Assembly (NCBI GenBank): GCA_018695965.1
Contig: JABHQB010000157.1
Coordinates: 1-19,437 of the forward strand
Direction: 5' to 3'
DNA from: Flavobacteriales bacterium
GTDB lineage: Bacteria; Bacteroidota; Bacteroidia; Flavobacteriales; BACL11
Length of the DNA stretch: 19,437 nt
The translations under genes were made by a program, and so were the position numbers. The notes below the pieces were generated by a model, which saw only the letters and a program-made list of their open reading frames with translations, was not told the DNA's origin and searched no databases. This document shows positions 1 through 7,805 of this stretch, one piece after another. How positions within the stretch are numbered: the stretch's first letter is position 1; every line of letters starts with the position of its first letter.

Positions 1-1125
1 AATATCCGCGAAGGTGAATTTTATAATGACATTGATGGTTACTCAATAAAGGTTGGAAAAAAAGATTCTGAAACAAACTTTCTTTACGACATTCTGATTT
101 ACGACCATAGCTCACAACAATCCAACGATAAAGTAATTGTTGCAGAAAGTGGAGAGATGAGATTCACAAATAACGGTGAAATACTAGAATTAATCCTTTA
201 TAATGGATCCTCCTATGTGGAAGTTTTTAATAAAGATAGAGTACAGAAATTAGCACATCAAACAATTAATTTTCAGGAAAATATAATCCGATTTGATTTG
301 GAAAAATTTGGACTAAAACGATCTGATGAAAGTATTTATAAAAATCATTATTCCATGATGAGTGTAGATCAACTCAACAAATCAATTGATTCCTTAGAAA
401 TTAAATTTACCGAACGTAGAAGTCACTTCTCCAAAAGCTATACTGATAAATTGAATCTGAATATTAAAAATACTTATGACTCTACTAAAACAGTAAAAAG
501 CAAGGAATCAGAAAAGGAAATTTATGATTTTGCTATAAATAAAGTTAATTCTACAAAATCAATCCTAAAATCAAATTCGGATGATTTAAAATATCGGCAA
601 TCAATTATCAATCGTCATAAAATAGAATGGCACCGGAAATATTCATTAGCTTTTGCATGTATCATATTGTTTATTATAGGAGCCTCACTTGGTTCAATTA
701 TTCGCAAAGGAGGATTTGGAGTTCCAGTACTTATCTCCATTATTTTATTTGTATTATTCCATGTGTTAAACATGATAGGAGAAAAATCTGTAAAAGAATC
801 CACACTACTTCCTTTTGAAGGGATGTGGTTAGCTAATTTTTTGTTTTTCCCTCTTAGTATGATTTTACTATCTAAATCGAATAATAATTATTCTATAAAG
901 CAAACAATAATAGTTTCATTATTATTTATCGTTTCCTTCTTCGTAAGTCTAATATTTGGTAGAGACAATTTTATAGATTGGTATATTTCTATAATGTTTG
1001 CAATAATAGGATACCTAATTGGTAGAGCTTTGTATATTAAATATGGATATAAAATATCTTTGGAGAAGACTGTAAATAAAATTAATAATTTAATTTTTAA
1101 GCGAAATTTAAATAAAAGCCAGTAA
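1..1125 (+). CDS. LptF/LptG (YjgP/YjgQ) family permease, 5' end outside window
   Basis: Inner-membrane permease subunit of the Lpt machine that extracts lipopolysaccharide and passes it to the periplasmic bridge. The frame is open from base 1, so the first ATG in frame (157) is internal and the true start is left of the window; 374 residues are visible. The first ~120 form the end of the periplasmic domain, including an IYDHS motif typical of Bacteroidota homologues. A charged, probably helical stretch follows, then EWHRK leading into the membrane part (bases ~640-1060), with a conserved IIRKGG loop and IGEKS. I count five hydrophobic segments after the periplasmic domain, where the classic family has three. 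It ends 22 bp before ribBA. Family is confident; F versus G cannot be decided here. Confidence 0.88.
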   Translation, partial: NIREGEFYNDIDGYSIKVGKKDSETNFLYDILIYDHSSQQSNDKVIVAESGEMRFTNNGEILELILYNGSSYVEVFNKDRVQKLAHQTINFQENIIRFDLEKFGLKRSDESIYKNHYSMMSVDQLNKSIDSLEIKFTERRSHFSKSYTDKLNLNIKNTYDSTKTVKSKESEKEIYDFAINKVNSTKSILKSNSDDLKYRQSIINRHKIEWHRKYSLAFACIILFIIGASLGSIIRKGGFGVPVLISIILFVLFHVLNMIGEKSVKESTLLPFEGMWLANFLFFPLSMILLSKSNNNYSIKQTIIVSLLFIVSFFVSLIFGRDNFIDWYISIMFAIIGYLIGRALYIKYGYKISLEKTVNKINNLIFKRNLNKSQ

Positions 1126-1130
1126 TTTTG
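1123..1130 (+). promoter_or_regulatory. -7 promoter element for ribBA (TAATTTTG)
   Basis: Exact match to the Bacteroidota -7 consensus TAnnTTTG, followed by CA. Its first three bases are the TAA stop codon of the upstream permease gene. Seventeen bases separate it from the ribBA ATG. I see no good TTG at the -33 position. Confidence 0.6.
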
Positions 1131-1147
1131 CAATTAAATAATTTCAG

Positions 1148-2359
1148 ATGAATTTTAACACTATAGAGGAAGCAATTAAGGATATTAAACTTGGAAAAGT
1201 TGTAATTGTAATTGATGATGAGAATCGTGAGAATGAGGGGGATTTTGTAGCAGCTGCCGAAATGGCTACAGCTGAAATGGTGAATTTTATGGCCACACAT
1301 GGAAGAGGACTTATTTGCACTCCTTTAATTGAGGAAAGATGTGAGGAATTAAATCTGGAATTAATGATTGGAAAGAACACTGCAGCTTTTGAAACTCCAT
1401 TTACTATTTCTGTAGATTTAATTGGAAACGGATGTACAACAGGTATCTCTGCACAAGATAGGGCAAAAACTATTCAAGCTTTAGTTGATGAAAATACCCG
1501 ACCTGAACAACTCGGAAAACCAGGACATATTTTCCCTCTAAAAGCCTTAAAAGGAGGAGTATTAAGAAGAGCAGGTCACACAGAAGCCTCTATTGATTTA
1601 GCTCGTCTTTCTGGATTAAAACCCGCAGGAGTTATTGTTGAAATACTTAATGAAGATGGTACCATGGCCAGAACTCCAGAACTCTTCAAGCTAGCAGAAA
1701 AATTTGATTTAAAATTTATCACCATTAAGGATTTGATAGAATACAGAATTAAGAATGAATCCTTAATATCTGAAGAAGTGGATGTTTATCTTCCAACAGA
1801 TTTTGGTGATTTTAAAATGAAAGCTTTCAAACAAATTAGTAACCAGCAACTACATTTAGTTATTTATAAAGGAGAATGGAAAGAGGAAGATGAAGTTTTA
1901 GTTAGAGTTCATTCTTCCTGTATGACAGGAGATATTTTTGGTAGTTGCAGATGTGATTGTGGTCATCAACTCAAAGCAGCTATGTCTCAAATAGAGAAAG
2001 AAGGAAAGGGAGTTATTGTTTATATGAATCAAGAAGGAAGAGGAATAGGATTACTTAACAAACTTAAATCGTATAAATTACAAGAAAACGGGAAAGATAC
2101 TGTGGAAGCCAACCTAGAACTAGGATTTAATGCAGATGATAGAGATTATGGTATTGGAGCTCAGATTTTACGAGCTATGAATGTTCGGAACATTAAACTC
2201 TTATCAAATAACCCAAAGAAAAGAGCAGGACTTATGGGCTATGGTATTGAGATTGTAGAAAACATTCCATTAGAAATAAAATCAAACAAACATAATCAGT
2301 TTTATTTGGAAACAAAGAGAGATAAAATGGGGCACTCTCTTGAAAATTTAGATGAGTAA
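1148..2359 (+). CDS. ribBA: Bifunctional 3,4-dihydroxy-2-butanone-4-phosphate synthase / GTP cyclohydrolase II
   Basis: Cytoplasmic enzyme supplying both precursors of riboflavin: the N-terminal half makes dihydroxybutanone phosphate from ribulose 5-phosphate, the C-terminal half opens the GTP ring. The 403 residues are normal length for RibBA. In the RibB half the acidic metal-binding stretch IDDENRENEGD lies at residues 22-32 and RAGHTE at 141-146. In the RibA half the zinc cysteines C258, C269 and C271 (C-x10-C-x-C) are present, with NQEGRGIGL near 294-302, DTVEAN near 317-322 and DDRDYG at 330-335. Both halves look catalytically complete. It starts just after the permease gene with its own -7 element and overlaps tsaD by 8 bp, so ribBA and tsaD are probably cotranscribed. 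Confidence 0.97.
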   Translation: MNFNTIEEAIKDIKLGKVVIVIDDENRENEGDFVAAAEMATAEMVNFMATHGRGLICTPLIEERCEELNLELMIGKNTAAFETPFTISVDLIGNGCTTGISAQDRAKTIQALVDENTRPEQLGKPGHIFPLKALKGGVLRRAGHTEASIDLARLSGLKPAGVIVEILNEDGTMARTPELFKLAEKFDLKFITIKDLIEYRIKNESLISEEVDVYLPTDFGDFKMKAFKQISNQQLHLVIYKGEWKEEDEVLVRVHSSCMTGDIFGSCRCDCGHQLKAAMSQIEKEGKGVIVYMNQEGRGIGLLNKLKSYKLQENGKDTVEANLELGFNADDRDYGIGAQILRAMNVRNIKLLSNNPKKRAGLMGYGIEIVENIPLEIKSNKHNQFYLETKRDKMGHSLENLDE

Positions 2360-3380
2360 GAAAATCATTATATTAGGAATAGAATCCTCTTGTGATGACA
2401 CTTCAGCTGCAATTATTTCTGATGGATATATCCTATCCAATATTATCGCAAATCAGAAAGTACATGAGAAATATGGAGGTGTAGTTCCAGAACTTGCATC
2501 TAGAGAACATCAAAAAAATATTATTCCAGTAGTAGATGCCGCTATAAAAGAAGCTGGCATTAAAAAAGAAGATATCTCAGCAGTCTCATTTACTCAAGGT
2601 CCTGGGCTATTAGGATCTTTACTTGTCGGAAGTTCTTTTGCAAAATCTTTTGCTTTAGGATTAGATATTCCACTAATAGCCGTAAATCATATGAAAGGGC
2701 ATATAATGGCTCATTTCATAAAAAATAAGGAAGAAGAAAATAGACAACTAAATTTCCCATTTTTATGTTTAACTGTTTCTGGAGGACACACACAAATTGT
2801 ATTGGTTAAATCTGTAACTGAAATGATTGTAATTGGTGAAACCTTAGATGATGCTGCAGGTGAAGCGTTTGATAAATCAGCTAAGATATTAGGACTTTCT
2901 TACCCTGGAGGTCCTTTAATTGACAAATATGCAAAAAAAGGTGATAAAGAGAAATTTACTTTCGGCAGACATAAAGTTGGTAAGTACGATTTTTCATATA
3001 GCGGAATCAAAACTTCTATACTTAGGGTTGTAGAAAAAGAAGTCGATAAAAATCCAAACTTCATAAAAGAAAACCTGGAAGATTTATGTGCAAGCATACA
3101 ATATACCATTGTTGAAATACTTATTAAAAAGATTACACAAGCATCATCTGAGCTAGGGATAAATGAAATTGCAATTGCTGGTGGAGTTTCTGCGAATTCT
3201 TATCTTAGAACAAGATTAATAGAACTTCAGGAAATACAAAAGAAGAATGTATTTATTCCAAAATTTGAGTACTGTACCGATAATGCAGCTATGATTGCTA
3301 TTACAGGGTACTACCAATTTTTAGAAAAAGATTTTTCTGATCAATCAGTTACTCCAACTTCTAGACTAAAATTGCAATAA
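2352..3380 (+). CDS. tsaD: tRNA N6-adenosine threonylcarbamoyltransferase TsaD
   Basis: Transfers the threonylcarbamoyl group to A37 of ANN-reading tRNAs (t6A), acting with TsaB, TsaE and TsaC/TsaC2, none of which is in the window. The 342 residues are full length. ASKHA-fold motifs are in order: GIESSCDDT at 9-17, VPELASREH at 45-53, the metal-binding H113-x3-H117 (NHMKGH), SGGHT at 143-147, FSYSGIK at 214-220, GGVSAN at 277-282 and the metal-binding Asp in TDNAAM at 309-314. The start ATG lies inside the end of ribBA in another frame (8 bp overlap), which fits translational coupling. It ends convergent with sucC, a few bases before a hairpin. Confidence 0.97.
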   Translation: MSKKIIILGIESSCDDTSAAIISDGYILSNIIANQKVHEKYGGVVPELASREHQKNIIPVVDAAIKEAGIKKEDISAVSFTQGPGLLGSLLVGSSFAKSFALGLDIPLIAVNHMKGHIMAHFIKNKEEENRQLNFPFLCLTVSGGHTQIVLVKSVTEMIVIGETLDDAAGEAFDKSAKILGLSYPGGPLIDKYAKKGDKEKFTFGRHKVGKYDFSYSGIKTSILRVVEKEVDKNPNFIKENLEDLCASIQYTIVEILIKKITQASSELGINEIAIAGGVSANSYLRTRLIELQEIQKKNVFIPKFEYCTDNAAMIAITGYYQFLEKDFSDQSVTPTSRLKLQ

Positions 3381-3407
3381 AAAAATCCCATCCAAATGGA
3401 GGGGATT
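3376..3407 (-). terminator. Probable rho-independent terminator of sucC
   Basis: Arms 3384-3393 and 3398-3407 form a 10-bp stem with one internal mismatch and a 4-base loop. Read on the minus strand, the stem is followed directly by a run of seven T (the A run at 3379-3385), so it points as a terminator for sucC. Read on the plus strand the tail is ATTAAATATTT, a weak terminator for tsaD at best. Confidence 0.7.
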
Positions 3408-3418
3408 AAATATTTAAA

Positions 3419-3444
3419 GAAACCAGTGAAAATTAACTAGTTTC
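3419..3444 (-). other. Hairpin in the sucC 3' untranslated region
   Basis: Arms 3419-3427 and 3436-3444 with an 8-base loop. In minus-strand RNA all nine positions pair, one as a G-U wobble; in plus-strand RNA that position is a C-A mismatch. It lies 12 bases after the sucC stop and just before the terminator hairpin, so it may stabilise the 3' end or assist termination. Confidence 0.45.
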
Positions 3445-3456
3445 AAACAACTTTCT

Positions 3457-4647
3457 CTAAGATAATATTTCCGATACTTTATCAGCTGCTTCTTGCAATA
3501 AAATTACCGATTCTACTTTTAATCCGCTTTCATCAATTAATTTTTTAGCTTCCTCAGCATTTGTGCCTTGTAACCTAACAATTAATGGCACTCCTATCTC
3601 TCCAATATTATTGTACGCATCTACAATACCTTGAGCTACTCTATCACATCTAACAATTCCCCCAAAAATATTCACTAATATAGCTTTCACATTTTTATCT
3701 TTCAAAATAATACGAAATGCTTGTTCTACTCTCTGAGCATCTGCAGTACCACCAACATCTAAAAAATTTGCCGGATTACCTCCTGCCATTTTAATAATAT
3801 CCATAGTAGCCATTGCAAGTCCAGCTCCATTTACCATACAACCAACATTCCCATCAAGTTTAACAAAGTTAAGACCGTATTCACCCGCCTCTACTTCTGT
3901 TGGATCTTCTTCTCTTTTATCTCTTAATTCCTCATAATCTTTATGTCTGAATAAAGAATTATCATCAATACTTACTTTTGAATCTACTGCTAATATTTTA
4001 TTGTCAGAAGTTTTAAGTACTGGGTTTATCTCAAATAAAGAAGAATCTGTTTTATCGTATGCTGTATACAGTGCATGAACAAATTTCGTCATTTCTTTAA
4101 ATGCATTTCCACTAAAACATAAGTTAAAAGCAACTTTTCTGCACTGAAATCCTGTTAATCCGACTTTCGGATCAATTTCTTCCGTAAAAATTAAGTGTGG
4201 AGTCTCTTCTGCAACTTTCTCAATATCCATACCTCCTTCTGTAGAGTACATAATCATATTTCTTCCTGTAACCCTATTTAAAAGTACCGACATATAAAAT
4301 TCAGATGTATCACTTTCTCCAGGATAATAAACATCCTCCGCAATTAAAACTTGATTTACTAATTTACCTTCTGCAGAAGTTTGTGGTGTTATTAAATGCA
4401 TTCCTAAAATGTCATCTGAAATAGATCTTACTTCATCAATTGATTTAGCCAATTTTACTCCACCTCCTTTACCTCTTCCTCCTGCATGTATTTGTGCTTT
4501 TATTACCCACCAACTAGTTCCTGTTTCCTGATTAAGTTTATTTGCAGCTGTTACCGCCTCTTCAGAAGTAGAGGCAACTATACCTCTTTGTATTCTTACT
4601 CCAAAACTATTTAAAAGCTCTTTTCCTTGATATTCGTGTAAATTCAT
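3457..4647 (-). CDS. sucC: Succinate-CoA ligase (ADP-forming) beta subunit
   Basis: Beta subunit of succinyl-CoA synthetase, the TCA-cycle step that couples succinyl-CoA cleavage to ADP (or GDP) phosphorylation. The 396 residues are normal length. The ATP-grasp domain begins MNLHEYQGKELL; the nucleotide-binding KAQIHAGGRGKGGGVK lies at 50-65 and the Mg-binding EINP at 206-209. The C-terminal ligase domain carries CMVNGAGLAMATMD at 270-283, DVGGTA at 297-302 and NIFGGIVRCD at 326-335. The alpha subunit gene sucD, which supplies the phosphohistidine and CoA site, is not adjacent. The gene stands alone with its own promoter and terminator signals, divergent from the outer-membrane protein gene. 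Confidence 0.97.
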   Translation of the reverse strand: MNLHEYQGKELLNSFGVRIQRGIVASTSEEAVTAANKLNQETGTSWWVIKAQIHAGGRGKGGGVKLAKSIDEVRSISDDILGMHLITPQTSAEGKLVNQVLIAEDVYYPGESDTSEFYMSVLLNRVTGRNMIMYSTEGGMDIEKVAEETPHLIFTEEIDPKVGLTGFQCRKVAFNLCFSGNAFKEMTKFVHALYTAYDKTDSSLFEINPVLKTSDNKILAVDSKVSIDDNSLFRHKDYEELRDKREEDPTEVEAGEYGLNFVKLDGNVGCMVNGAGLAMATMDIIKMAGGNPANFLDVGGTADAQRVEQAFRIILKDKNVKAILVNIFGGIVRCDRVAQGIVDAYNNIGEIGVPLIVRLQGTNAEEAKKLIDESGLKVESVILLQEAADKVSEILS

Positions 4648-4666
4648 TTTTAAGATTTTAGTTGTG

Positions 4667-4695
4667 CAAAAATATAGGAATCAAATAAAATACAA
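4667..4695 (-). promoter_or_regulatory. Promoter of sucC: -33 TTG and -7 TATTTTTG
   Basis: On the minus strand TTG (4693-4695) is separated by 18 bases from TATTTTTG (4667-4674), a full match to the Bacteroidota layout TTG-N17-23-TAnnTTTG. The -7 box is followed by CA, and 19 bases separate it from the sucC ATG. It is the only promoter in the window where I see both elements. Confidence 0.72.
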
Positions 4696-4716
4696 TCTTT
4701 ATTTAAGAATAAATTC

Positions 4717-4724
4717 TATTTTTG
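4717..4724 (+). promoter_or_regulatory. -7 promoter element for the outer-membrane protein gene (TATTTTTG)
   Basis: Exact TAnnTTTG followed by TA, with 16 bases before the ATG at 4741. No clear -33 TTG. The expected -33 zone (about 4690-4699) coincides with the -33 element of the divergent sucC promoter. Confidence 0.6.
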
Positions 4725-4740
4725 TAATCCTAAATTATTT

Positions 4741-7101
4741 ATGAAAAAACATCTAATTATATTTCTTTTACTACCACTTATTTCATTCTCTCAATTTACT
4801 GAGAAAAAAATATATAATATTAAGAAAATAGATAAAAATCCTAATATTGATGGAATTCTTAATGATAAGATATGGGGAAATCTTGATATCGCAAAAGATT
4901 TTTCTCAATTAGAACCTAATAATGGTGAGAAAGAAAAACATCATCAAAGAACAGAAGTAAAAATGTGTTATGATGACAGGAATATTTATCTTGGAGTGAT
5001 GATGTATGATAATGCACCTGACAGTATACTAACTGAGCTTTCAAGAAGAGATCAGGAAAATAAAAACTATGATGAATTTGGGATTTGGATTAACCCTTTT
5101 AATGACGGTCAGATTGAATATAATTTTTCTGTTACAGCTGCAGGAGTACAAAAAGATGCTAAATTCTTTCCTAGTGGATCTGACAATACATGGGACGCAG
5201 TATGGAAATCTGCAGTTAAAATAAACAACAATGGATGGGTGGCAGAATTTGCTATTCCTTTTTCATCATTAAGGTTCTCAAATGATGGTAAACCTTGGGC
5301 TATAAATATGGGAAGAACTATTAGAAGATATCGTTCAGTATATACCTGGAATCCAATAGATGCAGAATATCTATCAAGTATTTCTCTTCAAGCTGGTTTA
5401 ATAGATGGTATTAAGAATGTGAATCCTCCACTACGTCTTTCATTCATGCCATATGCATCAGTATATACAAATATATATAATGGAGAAACAACATTCCCTT
5501 ACAATTATGGAATGGATCTTAAATATGGAATAAATGAAAGTTTCACATTAGACATGACATTAATACCAGATTTTGGTCAAGTCGCATCTGATGCAGAAAT
5601 TCTCAATCTCTCTCCTTTTGAGATTAAATATGAAGAAAAAAGACAATTCTTTAATGAAGGAACAGAATTGTTTAACAAAGGAGAGAACATGTTTTATAGT
5701 CGTAGAATACAAGATGATTTAATTAATGCTACAAAAGTATCTGGAAGAACAAAGAATGGCTTAGGATTTGCTACTCTTAATGCAATAACAAATCAAACAG
5801 AAAATAAACCTTTAACAAATTATAATGTAATGATATTTGATCAGACATTTGGAAATAATTCATCAATAAGTATGATGAACACCAACATGATACAAAATGG
5901 CAGTAATAAAGATGCAAATGTTACAGGATTATTTGCTAGAATTAATAACAAAGCAAATACCCACACTTATGTTGGAGAATTAAAAATGAGTCAAGAATTT
6001 ATAACTGAAACCTTGCCAATTTTGATATATCCTCCAGAACATAGTATCAATATCACTAAAGGATTTTCTGGTATGTTATCAATAGGAAAAATAAGCGGGA
6101 AATATCGTTATGACTTATGGAGTTCTTTTGAAGATGACAAATACAATCCTAATGATCTTGGTTTTTTATACTCGAATAACGAAATTAATAGTGGGTTGTC
6201 AATCAGTTACAATCAACTAAAAGAAAACAAACAATTTATAAGTTCCAGATTTTCTTCAGCAATCTCCTATGAAACGCTATTTACAGAACAGAAATTTGTT
6301 AATCTGAATCTTGATATGGAAGGTAGAGTTACTTTTAGAAATCATCTTACGGTATTTATGAGTGCAGAGATTAACCCTTACCAAGGGAATGATTTCTATG
6401 AATCAAGAACAGAAAATTTTAACAATCCTGTTAAATTATCTAAATCAGTAAAAGTTCGCACACATATCTCTACAGATTACAGAAAAAGTTTTGCTATTGA
6501 TTTAAGTTTAGGAGGTAAATTAAATCCATTATATGATGGGTACAGTTATCATTGGAGAATATCACCTAGATATAGAATTAATGACAAATCATCAATTAGA
6601 TACGTTCTTTCTTTAGAAAATAAATATAACGATATTGGTTTTGTAACAAATGACACCTTACCAATTCTGATATATCCCCCAGAGACTAGATTTGTTTTTG
6701 GAAAAAGAGATGTATTTATGATTACTAATGTTTTAGAGGGGAGTTATATCTTAAATAACAAAATGGACTTCTCAACTAAAATAAGACATTATTGGAGTGG
6801 CGTAAAATATAATCAATTCAGTGAGTTAGAAACAAATGGATATTTATCTAATACTAATTATTTTAGTGGTCATGATGCAAATTTTAATGCATGGACAATT
6901 GACATGGCATTGAATTGGTGGTTTGCTCCTGGAAGCCAAATGAGTATTGTTTGGAAGAATTCTATGCAAGATTACAATGACATATTGACAATAGACTGGT
7001 TTGATAATATTAACAATACCTTTAACACGATACCACAAAATAGTTTATCTTTTAAGATTGTGTATTATTTAGATTATCTTTACCTGCGCAAAAAACAATG
7101 A
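4741..7101 (+). CDS. CBM9-like / DUF5916 outer-membrane beta-barrel protein
   Basis: Residues 1-18 look like a signal peptide (MKK, a run of I/L/F, then SFSQ), so the protein is exported. Residues ~28-215 resemble the carbohydrate-binding family 9-like domain of many Bacteroidota surface proteins (NIDGILNDKIWGN at 35-47, then FGIWINPF and PFSSLRFSNDG). The rest, to residue 786, has alternating aromatic and polar strands with the EKRQFFNEG motif near residues 299-307, as in DUF5916 barrels. It is probably an outer-membrane protein whose periplasmic or surface domain binds a glycan or other ligand; the substrate is unknown. A ten-residue peptide occurs twice (424-433 and 639-648). Its stop overlaps the LolD-like start by 4 bp (ATGA). 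The family is fairly sure; the function is inference. Confidence 0.82.
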   Translation: MKKHLIIFLLLPLISFSQFTEKKIYNIKKIDKNPNIDGILNDKIWGNLDIAKDFSQLEPNNGEKEKHHQRTEVKMCYDDRNIYLGVMMYDNAPDSILTELSRRDQENKNYDEFGIWINPFNDGQIEYNFSVTAAGVQKDAKFFPSGSDNTWDAVWKSAVKINNNGWVAEFAIPFSSLRFSNDGKPWAINMGRTIRRYRSVYTWNPIDAEYLSSISLQAGLIDGIKNVNPPLRLSFMPYASVYTNIYNGETTFPYNYGMDLKYGINESFTLDMTLIPDFGQVASDAEILNLSPFEIKYEEKRQFFNEGTELFNKGENMFYSRRIQDDLINATKVSGRTKNGLGFATLNAITNQTENKPLTNYNVMIFDQTFGNNSSISMMNTNMIQNGSNKDANVTGLFARINNKANTHTYVGELKMSQEFITETLPILIYPPEHSINITKGFSGMLSIGKISGKYRYDLWSSFEDDKYNPNDLGFLYSNNEINSGLSISYNQLKENKQFISSRFSSAISYETLFTEQKFVNLNLDMEGRVTFRNHLTVFMSAEINPYQGNDFYESRTENFNNPVKLSKSVKVRTHISTDYRKSFAIDLSLGGKLNPLYDGYSYHWRISPRYRINDKSSIRYVLSLENKYNDIGFVTNDTLPILIYPPETRFVFGKRDVFMITNVLEGSYILNNKMDFSTKIRHYWSGVKYNQFSELETNGYLSNTNYFSGHDANFNAWTIDMALNWWFAPGSQMSIVWKNSMQDYNDILTIDWFDNINNTFNTIPQNSLSFKIVYYLDYLYLRKKQ
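6010..6039 (+). repeat. Internal peptide repeat TLPILIYPPE, copy 1
   Basis: Encodes residues 424-433 of the outer-membrane protein. The same ten residues recur at 6655-6684. The two 30-base copies differ at four positions, all synonymous by my reading (TTG/TTA, ATT TTG/ATT CTG, CCT/CCC, GAA/GAG). Confidence 0.85.
6655..6684 (+). repeat. Internal peptide repeat TLPILIYPPE, copy 2
   Basis: Encodes residues 639-648 of the outer-membrane protein, identical in protein to the copy at 6010-6039 and 215 residues downstream. Flanking residues differ (ET before and HS after copy 1; ND before and TR after copy 2). Confidence 0.85.
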
Positions 7102-7745
7102 TAAAAGCAGAAAACATAACACTCAATTACGGAGAATTAAAAGTATTAAAAGGAGTAAACTTACATATAAAAGAAGGTGAGTTTGTTTCGATAATTGGAG
7201 CTTCTGGAGCAGGAAAAACTACCCTATTACAAATTCTGGGTACTCTAGAAAACCCTAATTCTGGTAGTGTTTGGATTAATAATACAGATATAACAAAACT
7301 TTCTGACAAGAATCTTTCTATTTTCCGAAACGAAAATATTGGATTTGTTTTTCAGTTTCATAATTTATTAGTTGAATTTACTGCATTAGAAAACGTTTGC
7401 TTACCAGCTTTTATAAAGGGAGAAAACAGAAAAAAAGTCGAACAACGAGCTTTAAAACTATTAAAACTACTAAATATTGAAAACAGAAAAAAACATAAGC
7501 CAAATGAACTTTCTGGTGGAGAGCAACAAAGAGTAGCTGTTGCTAGATCATTAATAAATAATCCGAAAATTATTTTGGCAGATGAACCATCTGGTAATCT
7601 CGATTCAAAAAATGCTAAAGATCTTCATAATTTACTCTTAAAACTCAACAAAGAATTAAATCAAACAATAGTTATTGTAACACATAACAAGACCCTAGCA
7701 AATATTACTAGCAGAAAGTTAGAAATAAAAGATGGCATTATTTAA
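7098..7745 (+). CDS. ABC transporter ATP-binding protein, LolD-like
   Basis: ATPase subunit of the MacB/LolD class, whose best-known member powers release of lipoproteins from the inner membrane with LolC/LolE. The 215 residues make one complete nucleotide-binding domain: Walker A GASGAGKT at 34-41, Q-loop Q86 (FVFQFHNLL), signature LSGGEQQR at 138-145, Walker B with catalytic Glu (IILADEPSGNLD) at 158-169, and H-loop His196. All key residues are present, so it should hydrolyse ATP. No permease gene lies beside it; the neighbours are the outer-membrane protein, whose stop overlaps this ATG by 4 bp, and the BatA-type gene. Partners are presumably encoded elsewhere. Annotation pipelines usually call such proteins lolD, but FtsE or MacB-like roles cannot be excluded. 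Confidence 0.85.
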   Translation: MIKAENITLNYGELKVLKGVNLHIKEGEFVSIIGASGAGKTTLLQILGTLENPNSGSVWINNTDITKLSDKNLSIFRNENIGFVFQFHNLLVEFTALENVCLPAFIKGENRKKVEQRALKLLKLLNIENRKKHKPNELSGGEQQRVAVARSLINNPKIILADEPSGNLDSKNAKDLHNLLLKLNKELNQTIVIVTHNKTLANITSRKLEIKDGII

Positions 7746-7790
7746 TTCAACAAAATTTAATAAAAAAGTCCATAGATTATCAAAATAGTG

Positions 7791-7798
7791 TAATTTTG
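7791..7798 (+). promoter_or_regulatory. -7 promoter element for the BatA-type gene (TAATTTTG)
   Basis: Exact TAnnTTTG followed by CA, identical over ten bases to the ribBA element (TAATTTTGCA). Only seven bases lie between it and the ATG at 7806, so the transcript probably has almost no 5' leader. No clear -33 TTG. Confidence 0.6.
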
Positions 7799-7805
7799 CA
7801 CTTTG

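Noticed and set aside
1..156. Apparent non-coding start of the window before an ATG at 157
   Set aside because: The frame of the permease is open from base 1 and encodes family-typical residues, so the ATG at 157 is internal.
1144..1380. Open frame antisense to ribBA, and similar open frames antisense or out of frame within tsaD, the BatA-type gene, the dihydroorotase-like gene, nqrC and nqrB
   Set aside because: Each lies wholly inside a well-supported gene, shows no recognisable motif and has no promoter element of its own.
3381..3420. Strong plus-strand terminator for tsaD
   Set aside because: The hairpin is there, but its plus-strand 3' tail lacks a T run (ATTAAATATTT); the T run is on the minus strand.
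7803..7805. TTG as start of the BatA-type gene
   Set aside because: It is directly followed by ATG at 7806, and homologues begin with the equivalent of MSYQNP; nothing favours the weaker codon.
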